From Vitellaria paradoxa (Eukaryota; Streptophyta; Magnoliopsida; Ericales; Sapotaceae): a stretch of 64,000 bases of DNA. Positions 21,236-33,239 of the stretch are shown piece by piece. The position numbers and the translations under genes are program-made. Under the pieces are notes generated by a model. The model made no database searches, was not told the DNA's origin, and worked only from the letters and a program-made list of their open reading frames with translations. Location: NCBI GenBank assembly GCA_019916065.1, contig CM034241.1, positions 19,793,541 through 19,857,540 on the forward strand. The letters are read 5' to 3'. The stretch's first letter is position 1. Every line of letters starts with the position of its first letter.

Positions 21236-21929
21236 CTTGGTGTCGCTACCGACATTCGCGTGTTGGGGTTTAACAATGCGTAGGTTGTGAGTCTTTGTTA
21301 CCGTATGGTGCATCTGAGATCTATTAAATGTGGAAACTTATATTTTGTTTTGAAATAGGGCATTGATTAAATAGATTAGGAGTCACCACCCGACACTTTC
21401 AAAATTGGTGTGCCAAGAAACCCGAGTATTAGTTTAAGTTTAAAAGTGTTTTGATTTATGATTTTAAAATTGTGACAAAAGGCTTATTTTAGTGACTCTC
21501 GACTAGTTTGTGTAATCAAAGATAATGGGTCCGGGGGTTTGACTACGCATGGAAACTGTTACGCCTGAATACCTAGGGATATTCCTTTACGATTGTAATC
21601 TCATAATATAATATTGTGGATTATAGCAATCATAGCATACAACCTATGAATGTAAATGATGTGTAAAATATGAGGTGGTTGAGCTTAGCTCGTGTGTGCA
21701 TGTGTAGTGAAATGTTAGCCTACGTGGCAATGATGCACCATAGGGGGTTCTATATACTGGTTTGACTCTAAGTGCATGTTAAAGACTATGTTTACAAAGG
21801 GGGATGAGATTTGAACTGGGAAACTATGTTTGACATAGAACTGGACTTTTGTAAGCTTTGTACAACAGTATATGTATGCTAATAATGAATATAGACTATG
21901 AAAACCAATATGACCAAACTCAAACTAAG

Positions 21930-23050
21930 TGCTCAAGCTACCTACTTACCCTGCAAAGGATCAGGTTAATCGTAGTTCAGACCCTAAGGTGGTCCAAACT
22001 AAGTGTTTATGTGATGATAGATGGTGTGGGAGCCTCACTCTAAGTGTGGGTTGCGCTTCGTGAAAAAATGGTCTCTATGAAGATCGTGGAAACCGCACTC
22101 AAGCTATTTGCTCAAGCTATCTATATACCCTACTAAGGAACTCAGGTCGATGTACCTTTGGGACAATGCCTAGTGCATGTAGATGGGATGTGTTAGATGT
22201 GTTATCAGAAAGTGACCGATAGGGTCAGTGCTATATACAGGATTAGTATTAAGGAGCCTCGCTCCGAACATGAAATGAGGGAAAGAAAAATCCTAGCTCT
22301 GGGTATGTGTTAGGAGTCATTATCTTTGTATTGTAGGGCCTATCTCTAAGATTAAAATGAAAGTTAGCACATAGCGATAACTTGAGAAGAGGAGCATCGT
22401 TTTAGATAACAAAGATAGTCAGCACTTTGTGCTTGATTGAAATGGAGTCGAGCTCTAGATGAGAGAAAATACGTTAGTGCCTAGCGTATAACTGGCAGAA
22501 AGGAGCCTTGCTCCTTGGGGGAAAGGATAGTTAGCGCTTAGCGCATGACTGGAAAATGGTTAACTTAAGAAAAGAAGCCTTACTACAATAAGAAAGATAG
22601 CTAGTGTCTAGCCATAGTTGGGAAGGATCCTAGTTTTAAGGTAGCGTCTTGTGCTATGATGATCGAACTCAAGCCTTTTGCTTAAGCTGCTTATGTACCC
22701 TGTTAAAGGATCAAGTCTACCTAGCTCTTAGCTATGTTTGAAACTATGTGTTTGGGTGGTTATACTAGATGAATGTAATAGCTCAGCTCTAAAGTTAGTG
22801 CTTGGTGCCTGATGGTCTATAAAGAACCAAGATGACCAAACTAAAGCCATTTGCTCGAGCTACCTACATACTCTTTTTGAAGGGATCAGGTCTATGTAGC
22901 TCTATAGCAGGGGTTTGAACTGAGGTAGGAAGGTTTTAAAGACATAAAGCTAGCTCTAAGTTAGCATTTGACGCTAGGATGACGGGACTCTCAAATCCCT
23001 CTGCTTGAGCTACCTATGTACCCTGTTAAGGGATCAGGTATACGTGGCTC
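21930..23050. repeat. Interspersed ~50-bp repeat in the giant LTR
   Basis: Five copies of a segment with TGCTCAAGCTACCTA, a T-ACCCT core and GGATCAGGT, near 21932, 22110, 22680, 22850 and 23000. Spacing is irregular (about 150-570 bp), so this is a higher-order remnant and not a clean tandem array. Confidence 0.75.
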
Positions 23051-24290
23051 TTAGTAAGGTGATCTATGGAGGGGAGCGTAGCTCCAAACAAGAAGATAGT
23101 TTGATGTTTGGCGCCTAACTAGAGAAGGAAAGAAGCTTGGCTCTAGACAAGGGGATAATTGGCACTTGGTGCCTAGCTAGGGATGGATAAGAGCTTGCTC
23201 CAAACAAGAGGATAGTTAGCGCCTGGAACCTAACTAGGGATGGAGAGGAGCTTGGCTCCAAATAAATGGCTAATTGGTGCTTGGCACTAAATAGGGATGG
23301 AGGAAGGAGCTTAGCTCCAAATAAAGGGATAGTTGGCTCCTAGCTCCTAACTAGGAATGAAAAGGAGCTGGGTTTCAACATAAGAGATAGTTGGCGCTTG
23401 GCAATTACAAAATAGGAAGAAGTTAAGTTCTAGAAAATGAGATAGTTGATACTTGGCGCCTAACTAGGAAAGGAAAAGGATAAGCTCTAGATAAGGAGAT
23501 AGTTAGCGCTTGACACCTACCTAGGAAAGGAAAGAAGCTAAACTCCAGATAAGGAGATACTTGGCGCTTAGCGCCTAACCGGGGAAGGAAATGAGCTTGG
23601 CTCTAGATAAAGAGATAGTTGGCGCTTAGTGCCTAACTAGGGGAAGAAAGGAGCTTGGCTCCAGACAACGGGATAGTTGGCACTTGGTGCCTAATTGAAG
23701 AAGGAAATGAGATTTTCTCCAGACAAAGAGATAGTTAGCGCTTGGTGCCTAACTATGGAAAAAAGAAGCTTGGCTTTGGACAAGAAAATAGTTAGCCCTT
23801 GGCACCTAACTTAGGAAGAAAATGAGCTAAGCTCCTCAGATAAGTAGATAGTTAGCGCTTGGTGCCTAACTAGGGAAAGAAAGGAACTAGGCTCTAGATA
23901 AGTAGATAGTTGGTGCTTGGTGCCTAACTATAGAAGGAAATGAGCTTGGCTTTAGACAAGAAGATAGTTGGCACTTGGTGCCTAACTTGGGAAGGAATGA
24001 GCTAAGCTTCAGATAAGGGGATAGTTAGCGCTTGGCGCTTAACTAGGGAAGGAAAGGAACTGGGCTCTAGATAAGAAGATAGTTGGTGCTTGGCGCCTAA
24101 CTAGGGAAGAAAAGGAGCTTGGCTCCAAACAAGGAGATACTTAGTGCTTAGCGCCTAACTTGGGAAAGAAATGAGCTTAGCCCCAAGCAAGGAGATAATT
24201 GTCGCTTGGCACCTAACTATAGAAAGAAAGGAGCTTAGCTCTAGACAAGGAGAGAAAAGTTAGCGCTTGGTGCTTAACTGGAGAAAGGGG
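22350..24290. repeat. Degenerate ~58-bp minisatellite
   Basis: Units read roughly GATAGTTGGCGCTTGGTGCC, then TAACTAGGGAAGGAAAG, then GAGCTTGGCTCCAGACAAG. They are clearest from about 23070 to 24270 (roughly 20 units) and decayed before that. Each unit holds two imperfect inverted repeats, GGCGC..GTGCC and GAGC-TTG-GCTC, so single strands could fold. No cas-like genes and no unique spacers, so not CRISPR. Confidence 0.9.
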
Positions 24291-26573
24291 TTTCACTCTA
24301 ATAAGGAGCTCAACTTCTAAGGATGTGCTTAGCATAGGTAAGGGAGTATTTATCATGTAAGAAAGGAGCTTGGCTTAAATGAAGAACTTAGCTCCTGGTG
24401 ATGATGATCATGTCTATAGGAAGGGGCCTAGGAGCCTAATGTGATGTGAGTGATGCAATTAACATGATCAGGTGTGTCATAGGCATACTGAATGTGATGA
24501 CATTATAGATGACAATTCAAAGATGCATGTCAAATATATCTAAGGGAAATCATGACTTAGAAACCAATGGCTTAACTAATCCTAAGTTATTCTTAGTTTC
24601 TAGAGCTTTGGTCATTCAAGTGAATGCTTCAGATTGATAAGCATTTGATTTCTAAGTTTGTGTCAACCCTAGTGGGTGTGTGTTTGCATGTTTGAATGTG
24701 CTCTATCATGTCAAGGCATGTGTTGGTATAAAACATGATGCATAGTATGTTAGCACATGTGCTAACATGGTAAATGACGTCCTAACATGGTGTGAGATGA
24801 TGAATGAAGATGACAACATGGAATAACATGACCATGGCATGGTATAACATGGCTTAACATGGCAATATGGCATGTTATTATGGCGTAGGATGACAATGGC
24901 AGAGTATAATATGGCTAGAATGACATAGCATGGAAAAATGATGTTTAGCATGACCTAGCATGGTAAGTAATGATAAATATGGTATTATGACAAGGTATGG
25001 CATGTTGGTATGATATGGACATGATATATGAATGATGTTTGAATTTTGCAAAATTGTCTCGGGTATATCCAGTCAATATCACATCGAGCATAACCCAATC
25101 TTACCTTATGATCCAAATACCTTTCATTGACAAAGAATTATACGTACAAAATTAAAACAATCTTACTTTAATTATGTAAACAAATTGAATTGAAAAGTAA
25201 ACTAAAATTTCTAAGGAAAGAAAATTATACTGAATTTGAAACTCCGAAGAGAAAAACCTTGAAACTCCTCCCAAAACCTTGAGAACACCTTGGAGTGGCT
25301 GGCTTTAGAGAGGAAGCTCGGTTGGGGATGAAGAAAATGAGAAGAGGTGCGTATTTATAGGCATTTGAGGTGCCAACAAGCTTGAAAAGCTTTGAAAGGC
25401 AAACTTCTTTGCAAAACGTCACTTTGGAAACAAGTTTGAATTGATAAAAGATGCAAAAATCCTTGTAAAAATCTACAAAAAGGTTTGTAAAACACCTAAA
25501 GGCAAACATGTTTGTAAAAATAAGTTGGGCAAACTAGTTTGCACATCAAGGTATGCAAAAAAAGTTTGCCAAACACCTATTTGGCAGGGTGTTTGGTGGC
25601 AAGAAGAGATATGGGGTAGGTTTGGGCTCAGACCATATTTTACGAAGTTTAGGTTTCACTCACAAAGGTTCGAGCAATTCTAAGGTCCTTGGTGTAGTTT
25701 TCGAGAGCTTTCAGAACCTCACTAGCACTTTTTGAAGATAATTAAATCAATTAGGTCAAATTTTAGTTCAATTTGGATTCTTCAGGACCAAGTATATCTA
25801 TTTGAAGATTGCTGTTTTGAAACAGGCCAAAATGGAGAAGTGGTCAGCCAATCCTTTGACTTAACCCATGAAGGCACCACTAGGATGATTTCCCCTACTA
25901 TTTTTGGGTACAAGGAATTCAAAAATGCCATCAGTGGGACTCTGGGACACTTTTGTGAATTTATAAAAATTAGCGAATTTTACAAATGAATTAGTGGAAG
26001 GACCTTCTAAGTTCTTAGCTATACCCTTACCTTAGGGAATGAACTATCAATATTTGTGCGCAATTTGAGGGCATTCGGATTTCGTTTGGATGCTCAAATT
26101 GTGTTTAGGGCGCCAGTAGCTTTCTTCTTATTGATAGGAGCCATTTTTGTGTCGGTAGAGCCCGAATGACCTCTGAAGTGGCATTTTGGCTGCTCCAAGA
26201 TTTGTTCTATGTTCTCTAGAATTTCTTGGGATGTTGTGTGTCTTCTTGAAGGTTTTTGCCTTGATTTGGGCATTCCAGTCGATGTCGGTTTTCGGGCGCA
26301 TTGGTAGAGACCGTTCTGAACTTCTGGATCGAATCAACCCTTGATTCTAGATTTTGGCACTTCTATTGATGTAGAGATCCTTTGTTTGATGTCTGAGACA
26401 TGCTTATGCATTTTGGTAGCCTTTTACCCTAATCTAGTCTTTGGTTTGGCTTCTCCTTAGCTTCAAGGGTAGAACTATCGTTTTGCTGATTGTTTGCTTT
26501 CTGTCGAATTCTGGCACTTTGACATGTCATACGATTAAGGAAACTTAATCAATAGAACACCATTTAACTAAAA

Positions 26574-26759
26574 GCAGTAAATATTGTAATTGTTAAATGA
26601 AGGGGCAAAATTAGGATGTTGACACTTGGGTGTTGAATGCCCATGGACTCCAAACTCTAACTTAAAGCAGTAAATATTGTAATTGTTAAATGAAGGGGCA
26701 AAATTGGGGTGTTAACACTTGGGTGCTGAATGCCCATGGACTCTAAACTCCAACTTAAA
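26574..26759. repeat. Two copies of a 93-bp tandem repeat at LTR end
   Basis: GCAGTAAATATTGTAATTG at 26574 recurs at 26667. The unit spans the LTR end, the CTTGG and ~40 bases of flank, so it was duplicated after insertion. Confidence 0.85.
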
Positions 26760-27313
26760 GGATTTGGGCCCTCTCATCTCATAATATCCCATTAGCCTTT
26801 AAATTAATCATGGGCTATTTCACTAAAAGTTCTAGGCTACACTCTAGTTGTCTATGTTATAATTCATTTTATTAAAGTGCCTTTCAATAAAATGAATTTG
26901 GTTTTAGATAAATAATATTCACTTAATTAACCTTCCATTACATGTTCAGCTAGGCTAATATTAAATCTCAAGACTCTTAAATTACATATTTAATTCTAAG
27001 TTACTATTTATCCAAACTTTGATCATTCTCAAAATTTCTATATTTGTAAATAATTTACAAATAAGTATTATTATTTAATAAATAATTTATTGAAAAAACT
27101 GCAGCCACGGATTTAATGATCAAGAATAATAAATAGCTTAGGTGAGCACAAAAAATACGGATTCTATCATGTAAATATTGTTCCCATGATTTATGAAATT
27201 AAATCTCTAAACCATCAGGATTTTAATCGTTTATATAGGCCTTACTCCTGATATCTCAAATAGTTTTAATTCATAAATGTAAGTCTATTACAAATTCAAG
27301 AATAGGATTTATA

Positions 27314-27474
27314 AGGGAGTGTTTGGTCAGAAAAAAGTTGGCCAAAAAGTATAGAAAAAATACAAAATTTTGATGTAAAAGTGATAAGTGACAAAATTTG
27401 ATTAGAATGAAGTACCAAAAATTGGTAACAGTTAGTAAGTTTTGGTTAATTTTGACTAACCAAACATCCCCCTA
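27314..27474. mobile_element. MITE-like element (~160 bp)
   Basis: Left end AGGGAGTGTTTGGTCAG and right end CTAACCAAACATCCCCCT are imperfect inverted repeats of ~17 bp. Small, AT-rich, non-coding. Superfamily not determined; target duplication uncertain. Confidence 0.65.
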
Positions 27475-29874
27475 GGCCTATTAAAATTTTAATAAATTAT
27501 GATCAGTGATATTTATTAAACCAAATCATTATTTATAATAGTTCATTCAATATGTATAACATATATACACATTAACTTTTCTACTCAAGGTTCTTATTTC
27601 AGTGACCAAGATAAATAACTCAATTAAAAAATAGAAAAGTTATAATTTTTATATAATGAAGTATCCATTTCATTAAAAACTGTAAATTTACTTTTATTTA
27701 TAAAAACTTGTGATTTAAGTCTTTTTTTGCTAACATCTTATACTGAATACTTAAATCACATACTTTATAAATAAAGGAGAATAATGTATGCTTAAATAAA
27801 TGAATAAATATTTTATTATTACCTATAAAAATAAGTGTTATTACAAATTATACTTTCAAGGGTATAAACGTAATACAAGTTTAACAGTAACAATCTCTTA
27901 TATATTCTCTTATGCTGAAGGCATAAATAGTGACAAATTTAGGATTTGATTTTTATTTGTGGCTAAAAATTTATGGACAAAAGAGCAGTATATTAGGAAT
28001 TTTAAAATTCTTACTAAAATTATACTAAACTTTTAAAAAATTTTGAAACTTGGAGAGTTTGTCTTCCGCTCCTGTGGTTGGACACAAAAGCGCAGGGGAT
28101 CCAGAGGTATCTTAAAAGCAGTTGGGAAGCTTCAGGACAAGCCATGAATTAAAAAGGAAGAAAACTGTGGTCAATATATGCATGCACATGGACATCCGAC
28201 GTGTGTAACACTTATTATATTCAGATTTTTAAGTCAAAGGAAGTGGGAGTGTGGGTAATATGGAGTCGATTGTCGTGTAATGTTTCACACAATAATGTCG
28301 TCTCAATTAACTTTTGTCATTGCTTCCAGGTTACACAACTTCATGGCTAAGTTTAAATAGATGATTGCGCTTTTGATTAACGATTCGTTTGATTACTTTC
28401 TATCACGGAAAGACTGTCTTCGCATCCTCACCTTTACACTAAAATAACAATTAATTAATAGGCTTTTAAATTTTGGAGTTAGATAACAAAGTCGGGTAAA
28501 ATATATAGTTTGATAGGATTGTAAATTAATTATATTGTGTAATATGTAAAGAAGGATAAAACATGTAATTTAGTAAAAAATAATTTTAATTATTTAAATT
28601 TTAATAAAAACTAATTCAGTAGATAAGTAATCTACAATATACCACACCTCATCACACCCCTCTAAATATTACAGACTCCCACTTTTAAAATAAATTTCAA
28701 ATCATACTCTATATTCGGAATCATTTTATTTTTTGTCAAATACAAGATGAGATAGACCTTGCTTTTTGGCAGTTCAATTTCTCATCTCACATCCTATAAT
28801 CAAACATGACATAAAAAGGATACAATCGCAAAGAAAATAGTCCAATTTAATAGCTGCAATAAATTGATATATGTTAGGGGAAGGAGGCATCCACTAATTT
28901 CGTGCGTGTTTTTTTTTTTTTTTTTTAATTTTCTTTAAACTTTCTGAAAAAGTTAATTTCTTTCTCCCTTTCCTTCAATAGTCTCTCTTATATTTGTAAA
29001 TTGTTTATTTGATGTGTTTGGAGTTGTATAAAATTGTAAAAGTTAATATCTCGTATTTTTTTTACGATGAGTGGAGAATTTAATGTTATTGTCTTATAAT
29101 TAATGTTCGTAGGAATTTGTAAAATTTTATTTTAACTCTAAACGGCCCATTATGTAGATTGAAGTTAAAGAAAAACAGTGAACCGATTTTTCATTTATAT
29201 ATAGTATAAGGAATTTAAATTAATGTAACTTCATCAAATTTAAATCATTCCTCACAACATTAGGTTGACGCGACTGGTTTACTTTACGATATCAATAGAA
29301 TTGGTAGGGAAAACAAATAGCATAGACTCAGAGTAAGAAATCTAATTTTAGTATATTACCAATGCAAAAATTTTTTACCCAACTAACATGGATAGTAGTG
29401 CAATATTCTGTATTTTAATAAAATATAAAAATAACAATAATGAACATGTATCATAATATAAAATCCAATTATATAAATAAAATTTACACTAATAGTGCAT
29501 TAAAATTAAACTAACTTGATAGGTGGTATTATCAAATTAATTGAGAAGACAATCTGGCAAGCATAACTAACACCAAAAACAACGATAATAATTGAGTGAC
29601 GCTTTTTGACAAATATAGTCTTCATAGTGGTGTGAATTAATAAACATATTTCTAATCAAGTGTTGATGGATGAAGTGTTGATTGAATTAGAGATAAGGAG
29701 GAATCGGATCAGTGGTAAAATGTGAAAGTCCCTTTCTGTCACGCCATTATTAGCAGGTGATAGAAGATGGAGCTAACTAGCAAGCCTTGAAAAGGACCAC
29801 CACAACCAAGGGTATGCACATGAAGATTAACACACTTTGCCATGTGAAAACCATCAGGTAGAACGATTATACTT

Positions 29875-30029
29875 AGGCTCCGTTTAGAGTGACATAAAAT
29901 TTTGAAAAATGATAAAAAATGTTTAAAATTTTAAAAATTATTTTTTTATCTCACTGTTTAAATTATAAACTTACAACTTATCTCATTTTATTTCATTTTA
30001 TTTTATTTTTTGTTACTCCAAACGTACCT
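29875..30029. mobile_element. MITE-like element (~155 bp)
   Basis: Left end AGGCTCCGTTTAGAGTGACA and right end TGTTACTCCAAACGTACCT are imperfect inverted repeats of ~19 bp around an AT-rich non-coding core. Confidence 0.65.
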
Positions 30030-30974
30030 TTAGTATTCTTGTAATTTATTCATAATTTTATTTTGATTTTTATACTTCAGACTTCGTTACTTTATTTTTT
30101 GTATTTTTAATTATTTTATTCTATTCTATTATGTCAACTGTTTTAATACAAATTGATAAAATAAGTAAAAAAAATAATTTAAAAGTACAAGAAATAAATA
30201 CATGTAGTTATATAAGAATGTTAAGTATAATTTACACAAAATAATATTTTATGAGCACACTTCTTTAAAATTTTCGCAAAAATAATGCAAGAATAGTATT
30301 AGTGTAATGAAAAATATTTATTTTTATCTAATAAATGGATCAGCTCAACTTTGTAAAAATTTCTGTTTTTGACAGCGTAGCATCATTCCTCCCAAATTAT
30401 AGTTACAGGGGTAAGAAACCCAGTCTTCCAAATAATTAAATCTCTTTCAGTACTCTTCCGTCCACTATTGTTAATTAATAGGATTGTTTGTGGCGTAAAA
30501 AGTTAATATAAGTGAGTACACGTGATAGATTTGTAATTCGTACAATGTGTAAAATATTAATAATTTAGAAATTTATAGAAATTTATTATATTTTATGAAA
30601 CTTCGAATAAAAATATAGTACAAATTTGTTGAAACGGCCCACACCTTGTTGAAAAGCATGTTTCTGCATGAATTTCAATTCAATTATGTTTCACTTTGGC
30701 CCGTAGTTCAATTCAATTTTGCGTTTCCATTACGTCTGTGATAAATTTTTTTTTTTTTCCTTGGGGAGCACCAGAATTTGAAAAAAAAAAAAAGAAAGAA
30801 AAGAAATTAATGTTTTTTTTTTTAATTTTTGCAAAAGAAGTCAAATTACAAATTTGTCGAATCTGCATGTGGCTGTGCATGCATGTGAGCTTGTTTGTAT
30901 CAAAATGGATACCACTTTCTATCAAAATGGATACCACTTCCGAGGCATAACTTTTAGCCAAAAAAAATAAAAAT

Positions 30975-31006
<32 letters not shown>

Positions 31007-31684
31007 TTATCGAACTTTAAATTTTGGAATGTCTGACAGATTATAAATTTTTATCACTTTTTTACTCAGTTATAATAACTTTTCAACTCAAAAGTTATTA
31101 AAAATTATTAAAAATTATCAAAAAATTATTAAAATTGTTAAAATTTTTCAAAAGTTATCAAATATTTAACAAACACTTAAAAGTTAATAAAAATTACTAT
31201 TTGTTTTGTTAAACGTACCAAAAATTACAACTACTAACTTTTGATAAAAAATACGTACCCAAAGTTGCTATACCCATTAATGTTGTGCTGATTATTGAGT
31301 CATTTTTTTGTTATTTTCTGTTTTTATTTTTTTAAAAAAATAAATAAAATTAATTAATTAATATCCTACCCCAACCTTTAAAAAGAAAAAAGAAAAAAAA
31401 AAAAGAAAGAAAGAAATGAGATAGAAAAGAATTTGTCTACCTTTTAACAAGATACCTGTTCATCCATATTTTCGAAGTATTCCGGGACTGTGAAATTTAA
31501 AGAAAAATAAAATAAAATAAAAGATAGAAGGTTATGATGCAAACAATAATAAAGTAAATATTCAGTAATGGGCCTAATGGCCCCGCCTTGAGTTACTTTG
31601 CTTCCATCCATAAGAATCACGCACGTGGCCGAATTTCTCCGTTAGATATAATATCATCTCTCCCAAAACCGACAATTTCGCTCC

Positions 31685-31776
31685 ATTCAAGTGTTGGATC
31701 AAAACTATGATTAATCAATGAAGAAAAATTATTCAAGTGTTGGATCAAAACTATGATTAATCAATGAAGAAAAATT
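31685..31776. repeat. 46-bp tandem repeat (x2) downstream of NHL
   Basis: Two adjacent copies starting ATTCAAGTGTTGGATC at 31685 and 31731. Also in unit 2 near 41198-41289, so older than the large duplication. Confidence 0.9.
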
Positions 31777-32324
31777 AGAAAAGCCACGCACTCCTCAAAG
31801 TTTAACGAACCCAATTTCCACCGACATAGTATTAAAAATAAAAAAAAATTAAATGAAATTAAAATGAAATAGAAAACTTTACACCACCATAGAAAATTTC
31901 AGGAAAGTGACACTCCAACCTCCACTAAACACCACTTAATTAATTGAACTTTCTATTACAAAACAACTATTGCTCAACATAACTTATATTGGTGCAATAT
32001 TTTAGTTTTGCTATCTTCCTCTCTTCCTTTTATTCATCAGCAAAATGTACAATTCAACCATGCATTTCACTTAAAAAAAAAATTTAAAATAAAACCCGCC
32101 TGAGTTTACGTATAAAACAAGAAACATTTCCCAAAAAAAATAAATAAACAAATAAAATATACCAAAATATCTATATTAACGAACTAAAGTTTTAAATATA
32201 TAAACTTTTATTTTACTCAAATTGCACTTGGTGTGAAAATCATCAGTTGCACCTGCTGTATCACCCAGTTTTTAGCTCGCTAAAATAGATTTTAAGTTTA
32301 ATTTTTTTTCCTGAAATTTCCGAG

Positions 32325-32352
32325 TATATACATATATATATATATATATATA
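32325..32352. repeat. (AT)n microsatellite 3' of NHL copy 1
   Basis: Alternating AT run about 60-85 bases after the NHL stop. Its counterpart in unit 2 (about 41845-41871) has a different length. Confidence 0.9.
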
Positions 32353-32412
32353 TGTAGGAGAGAGAATCAATAATTTTAACAAACCGCGTTAAAGGAATAT
32401 ATATTGATCAAT

Positions 32413-33039
32413 CTACACAGTGACTCCGCATTTCTGAGAGAGCTGGTACTTGACGGCGTTGCTTACAACGACACCGGAGGGTGGGGTACCGAAGTTAATC
32501 ACGGCGGGGCATCTGACGTAGAGGTGGTATCGTCGGGAGACGTAAGTGCCGACTTTGAATCTGACCCGTCCATCGATCTTGACGACGAGCATGATAGTTC
32601 CATCGGACTGGTCTTGGGAAATGGCGACGCCGTTGTAAGGTGCTACGGGGACGTTGTTGCCGGAGACGAAGGGGGACCAGACGTTGGTGTCCTTGTGGCC
32701 CTGATAGACGGCTGGGATTGAAGTGTAGTAAGTGATCTGCTGGTTCTGATAGTTGGCGTAGACGTCGAGCTTGTCGTAGTAGACGCCGATCCTGTCGTTT
32801 GGGTTGTGGGAGATGATGGTGACTTGGATGCTGCTGGTCAGGAGGTTAGGAGCGGTGACGTTGAAGCCGTACACGGTGGCGTCCTGGAGGACGAATCGGG
32901 GCTTCTTTGGCTGAAGGATGGCCCAGATTAGGAGAATCACGATCAACAGGATGAAGATGAAGATCAGAAGCCCCGCGCAACACCGCAGCAGCTGCCTCCT
33001 CCGCTTGTCCTTGTGGTGGCTGCACTCCTTCTCCGACAT
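32413..33039 (-). CDS. NHL1-like: NDR1/HIN1-like (LEA_2) membrane protein, intact
   Basis: A 208-residue single-exon protein. Cys/His/basic N-terminus (1-19), one strongly hydrophobic transmembrane segment (about 22-42), then QPKKPRFVLQDATVYGFNVT and a LEA_2 domain (about 60-185). The domain includes the family's NPNDRIGVYYDKLDVYA (79-95), YQNQQIT, YQGHKDTNVWSPFVSGNNVP and the C-terminal AVKYQLSQKCGVTV. N60 lies in an N-V-T glycosylation sequon, fitting an exterior-facing domain. The family includes Arabidopsis NHL1/NHL10 and NDR1, membrane proteins linked to pathogen and stress responses. The order of motifs closely resembles Arabidopsis NHL1 from memory, but which paralogue is orthologous needs a tree. 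The start ATG has the full family N-terminus; a longer upstream frame is in another phase. GC-richer than its surroundings, and the only intact host gene found here. Confidence 0.95.
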   Translation of the reverse strand: MSEKECSHHKDKRRRQLLRCCAGLLIFIFILLIVILLIWAILQPKKPRFVLQDATVYGFNVTAPNLLTSSIQVTIISHNPNDRIGVYYDKLDVYANYQNQQITYYTSIPAVYQGHKDTNVWSPFVSGNNVPVAPYNGVAISQDQSDGTIMLVVKIDGRVRFKVGTYVSRRYHLYVRCPAVINFGTPPSGVVVSNAVKYQLSQKCGVTV

Positions 33040-33160
33040 GTTCTGGCTCGGCGGTGGCGGTAGTGGGTTTTTAGGTTGAATGGGCGGCGGAGAGAATTCA
33101 GTGTGGAGACTTCAGAAATAGATAGAGAGAGTATTGGACCATACGTCCATGATTTTGTGT

Positions 33161-33168
33161 CTATATAG
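33161..33168 (-). promoter_or_regulatory. TATA box of NHL copy 1
   Basis: CTATATAG lies ~122 bases before the ATG on the minus strand, followed by a pyrimidine/purine-rich leader. An ACGTG core (CCACGTAC on the minus strand, about 33183-33190) lies ~20 bases further upstream and could be a G-box/ABRE-like site. Confidence 0.65.
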
Positions 33169-33239
33169 AGAAGAGAAGGAATGTACGTGGCTTTGTTTTT
33201 GTTTTCCATTTTCCTTTTCATTTAATTGATTCATGGATG

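Larger units (their letters stand above)
21241..26717 (-). mobile_element. Probable giant solo LTR (~5.5 kb), Ogre/Tat-like
   Basis: CTTGG at 21236-21240 is followed by TGTCGCTACC, and at the other end GGGTGTTAACA is followed by CTTGG (26718-26722). Read on the minus strand the unit starts TGTTAACACCCCAATTTTGC, the style of Ogre/Tat LTR starts. It has a TATA-like CTATAAATACG near 25348-25360 followed by a pyrimidine-rich leader, and GTGGTGACTCC near its 3' end. No pol domain is inside. Ogre LTRs of several kb with internal minisatellites are known. The ends are inferred from one 5-bp match and LTR-like termini; a 93-bp duplication blurs the right end. Confidence 0.6.
26723..31269. other. AT-rich spacer, no gene found
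   Basis: No supportable coding region. It contains two MITE-like elements, long T and A runs (28911-28926, 30747-30760, 30781-30793), a 22-bp direct repeat (30899-30942) and an AAAT/AAATA repeat (30966-31005). The paired frames at 30696-30961 are artefacts of these homopolymers. Confidence 0.6.

Noticed and set aside
21236..21240. Same target site (CTTGG) for two solo LTRs as evidence of a shared event
   Set aside because: A 5-bp match is expected by chance, and the two LTRs (12706-14653 and 21241-26717) differ in size, sequence and inferred orientation.
22350..24290. CRISPR-like array
   Set aside because: Units are contiguous and degenerate, without constant repeats alternating with unique spacers, in a plant genome. 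It is a minisatellite.
30696..30961. Overlapping frames on both strands
   Set aside because: Driven by poly-T/poly-A and an AAAG run; no conserved motif.
32404..32721. 105-codon plus-strand frame over NHL
   Set aside because: Antisense shadow of the NHL coding sequence; acidic low-information translation without a family.
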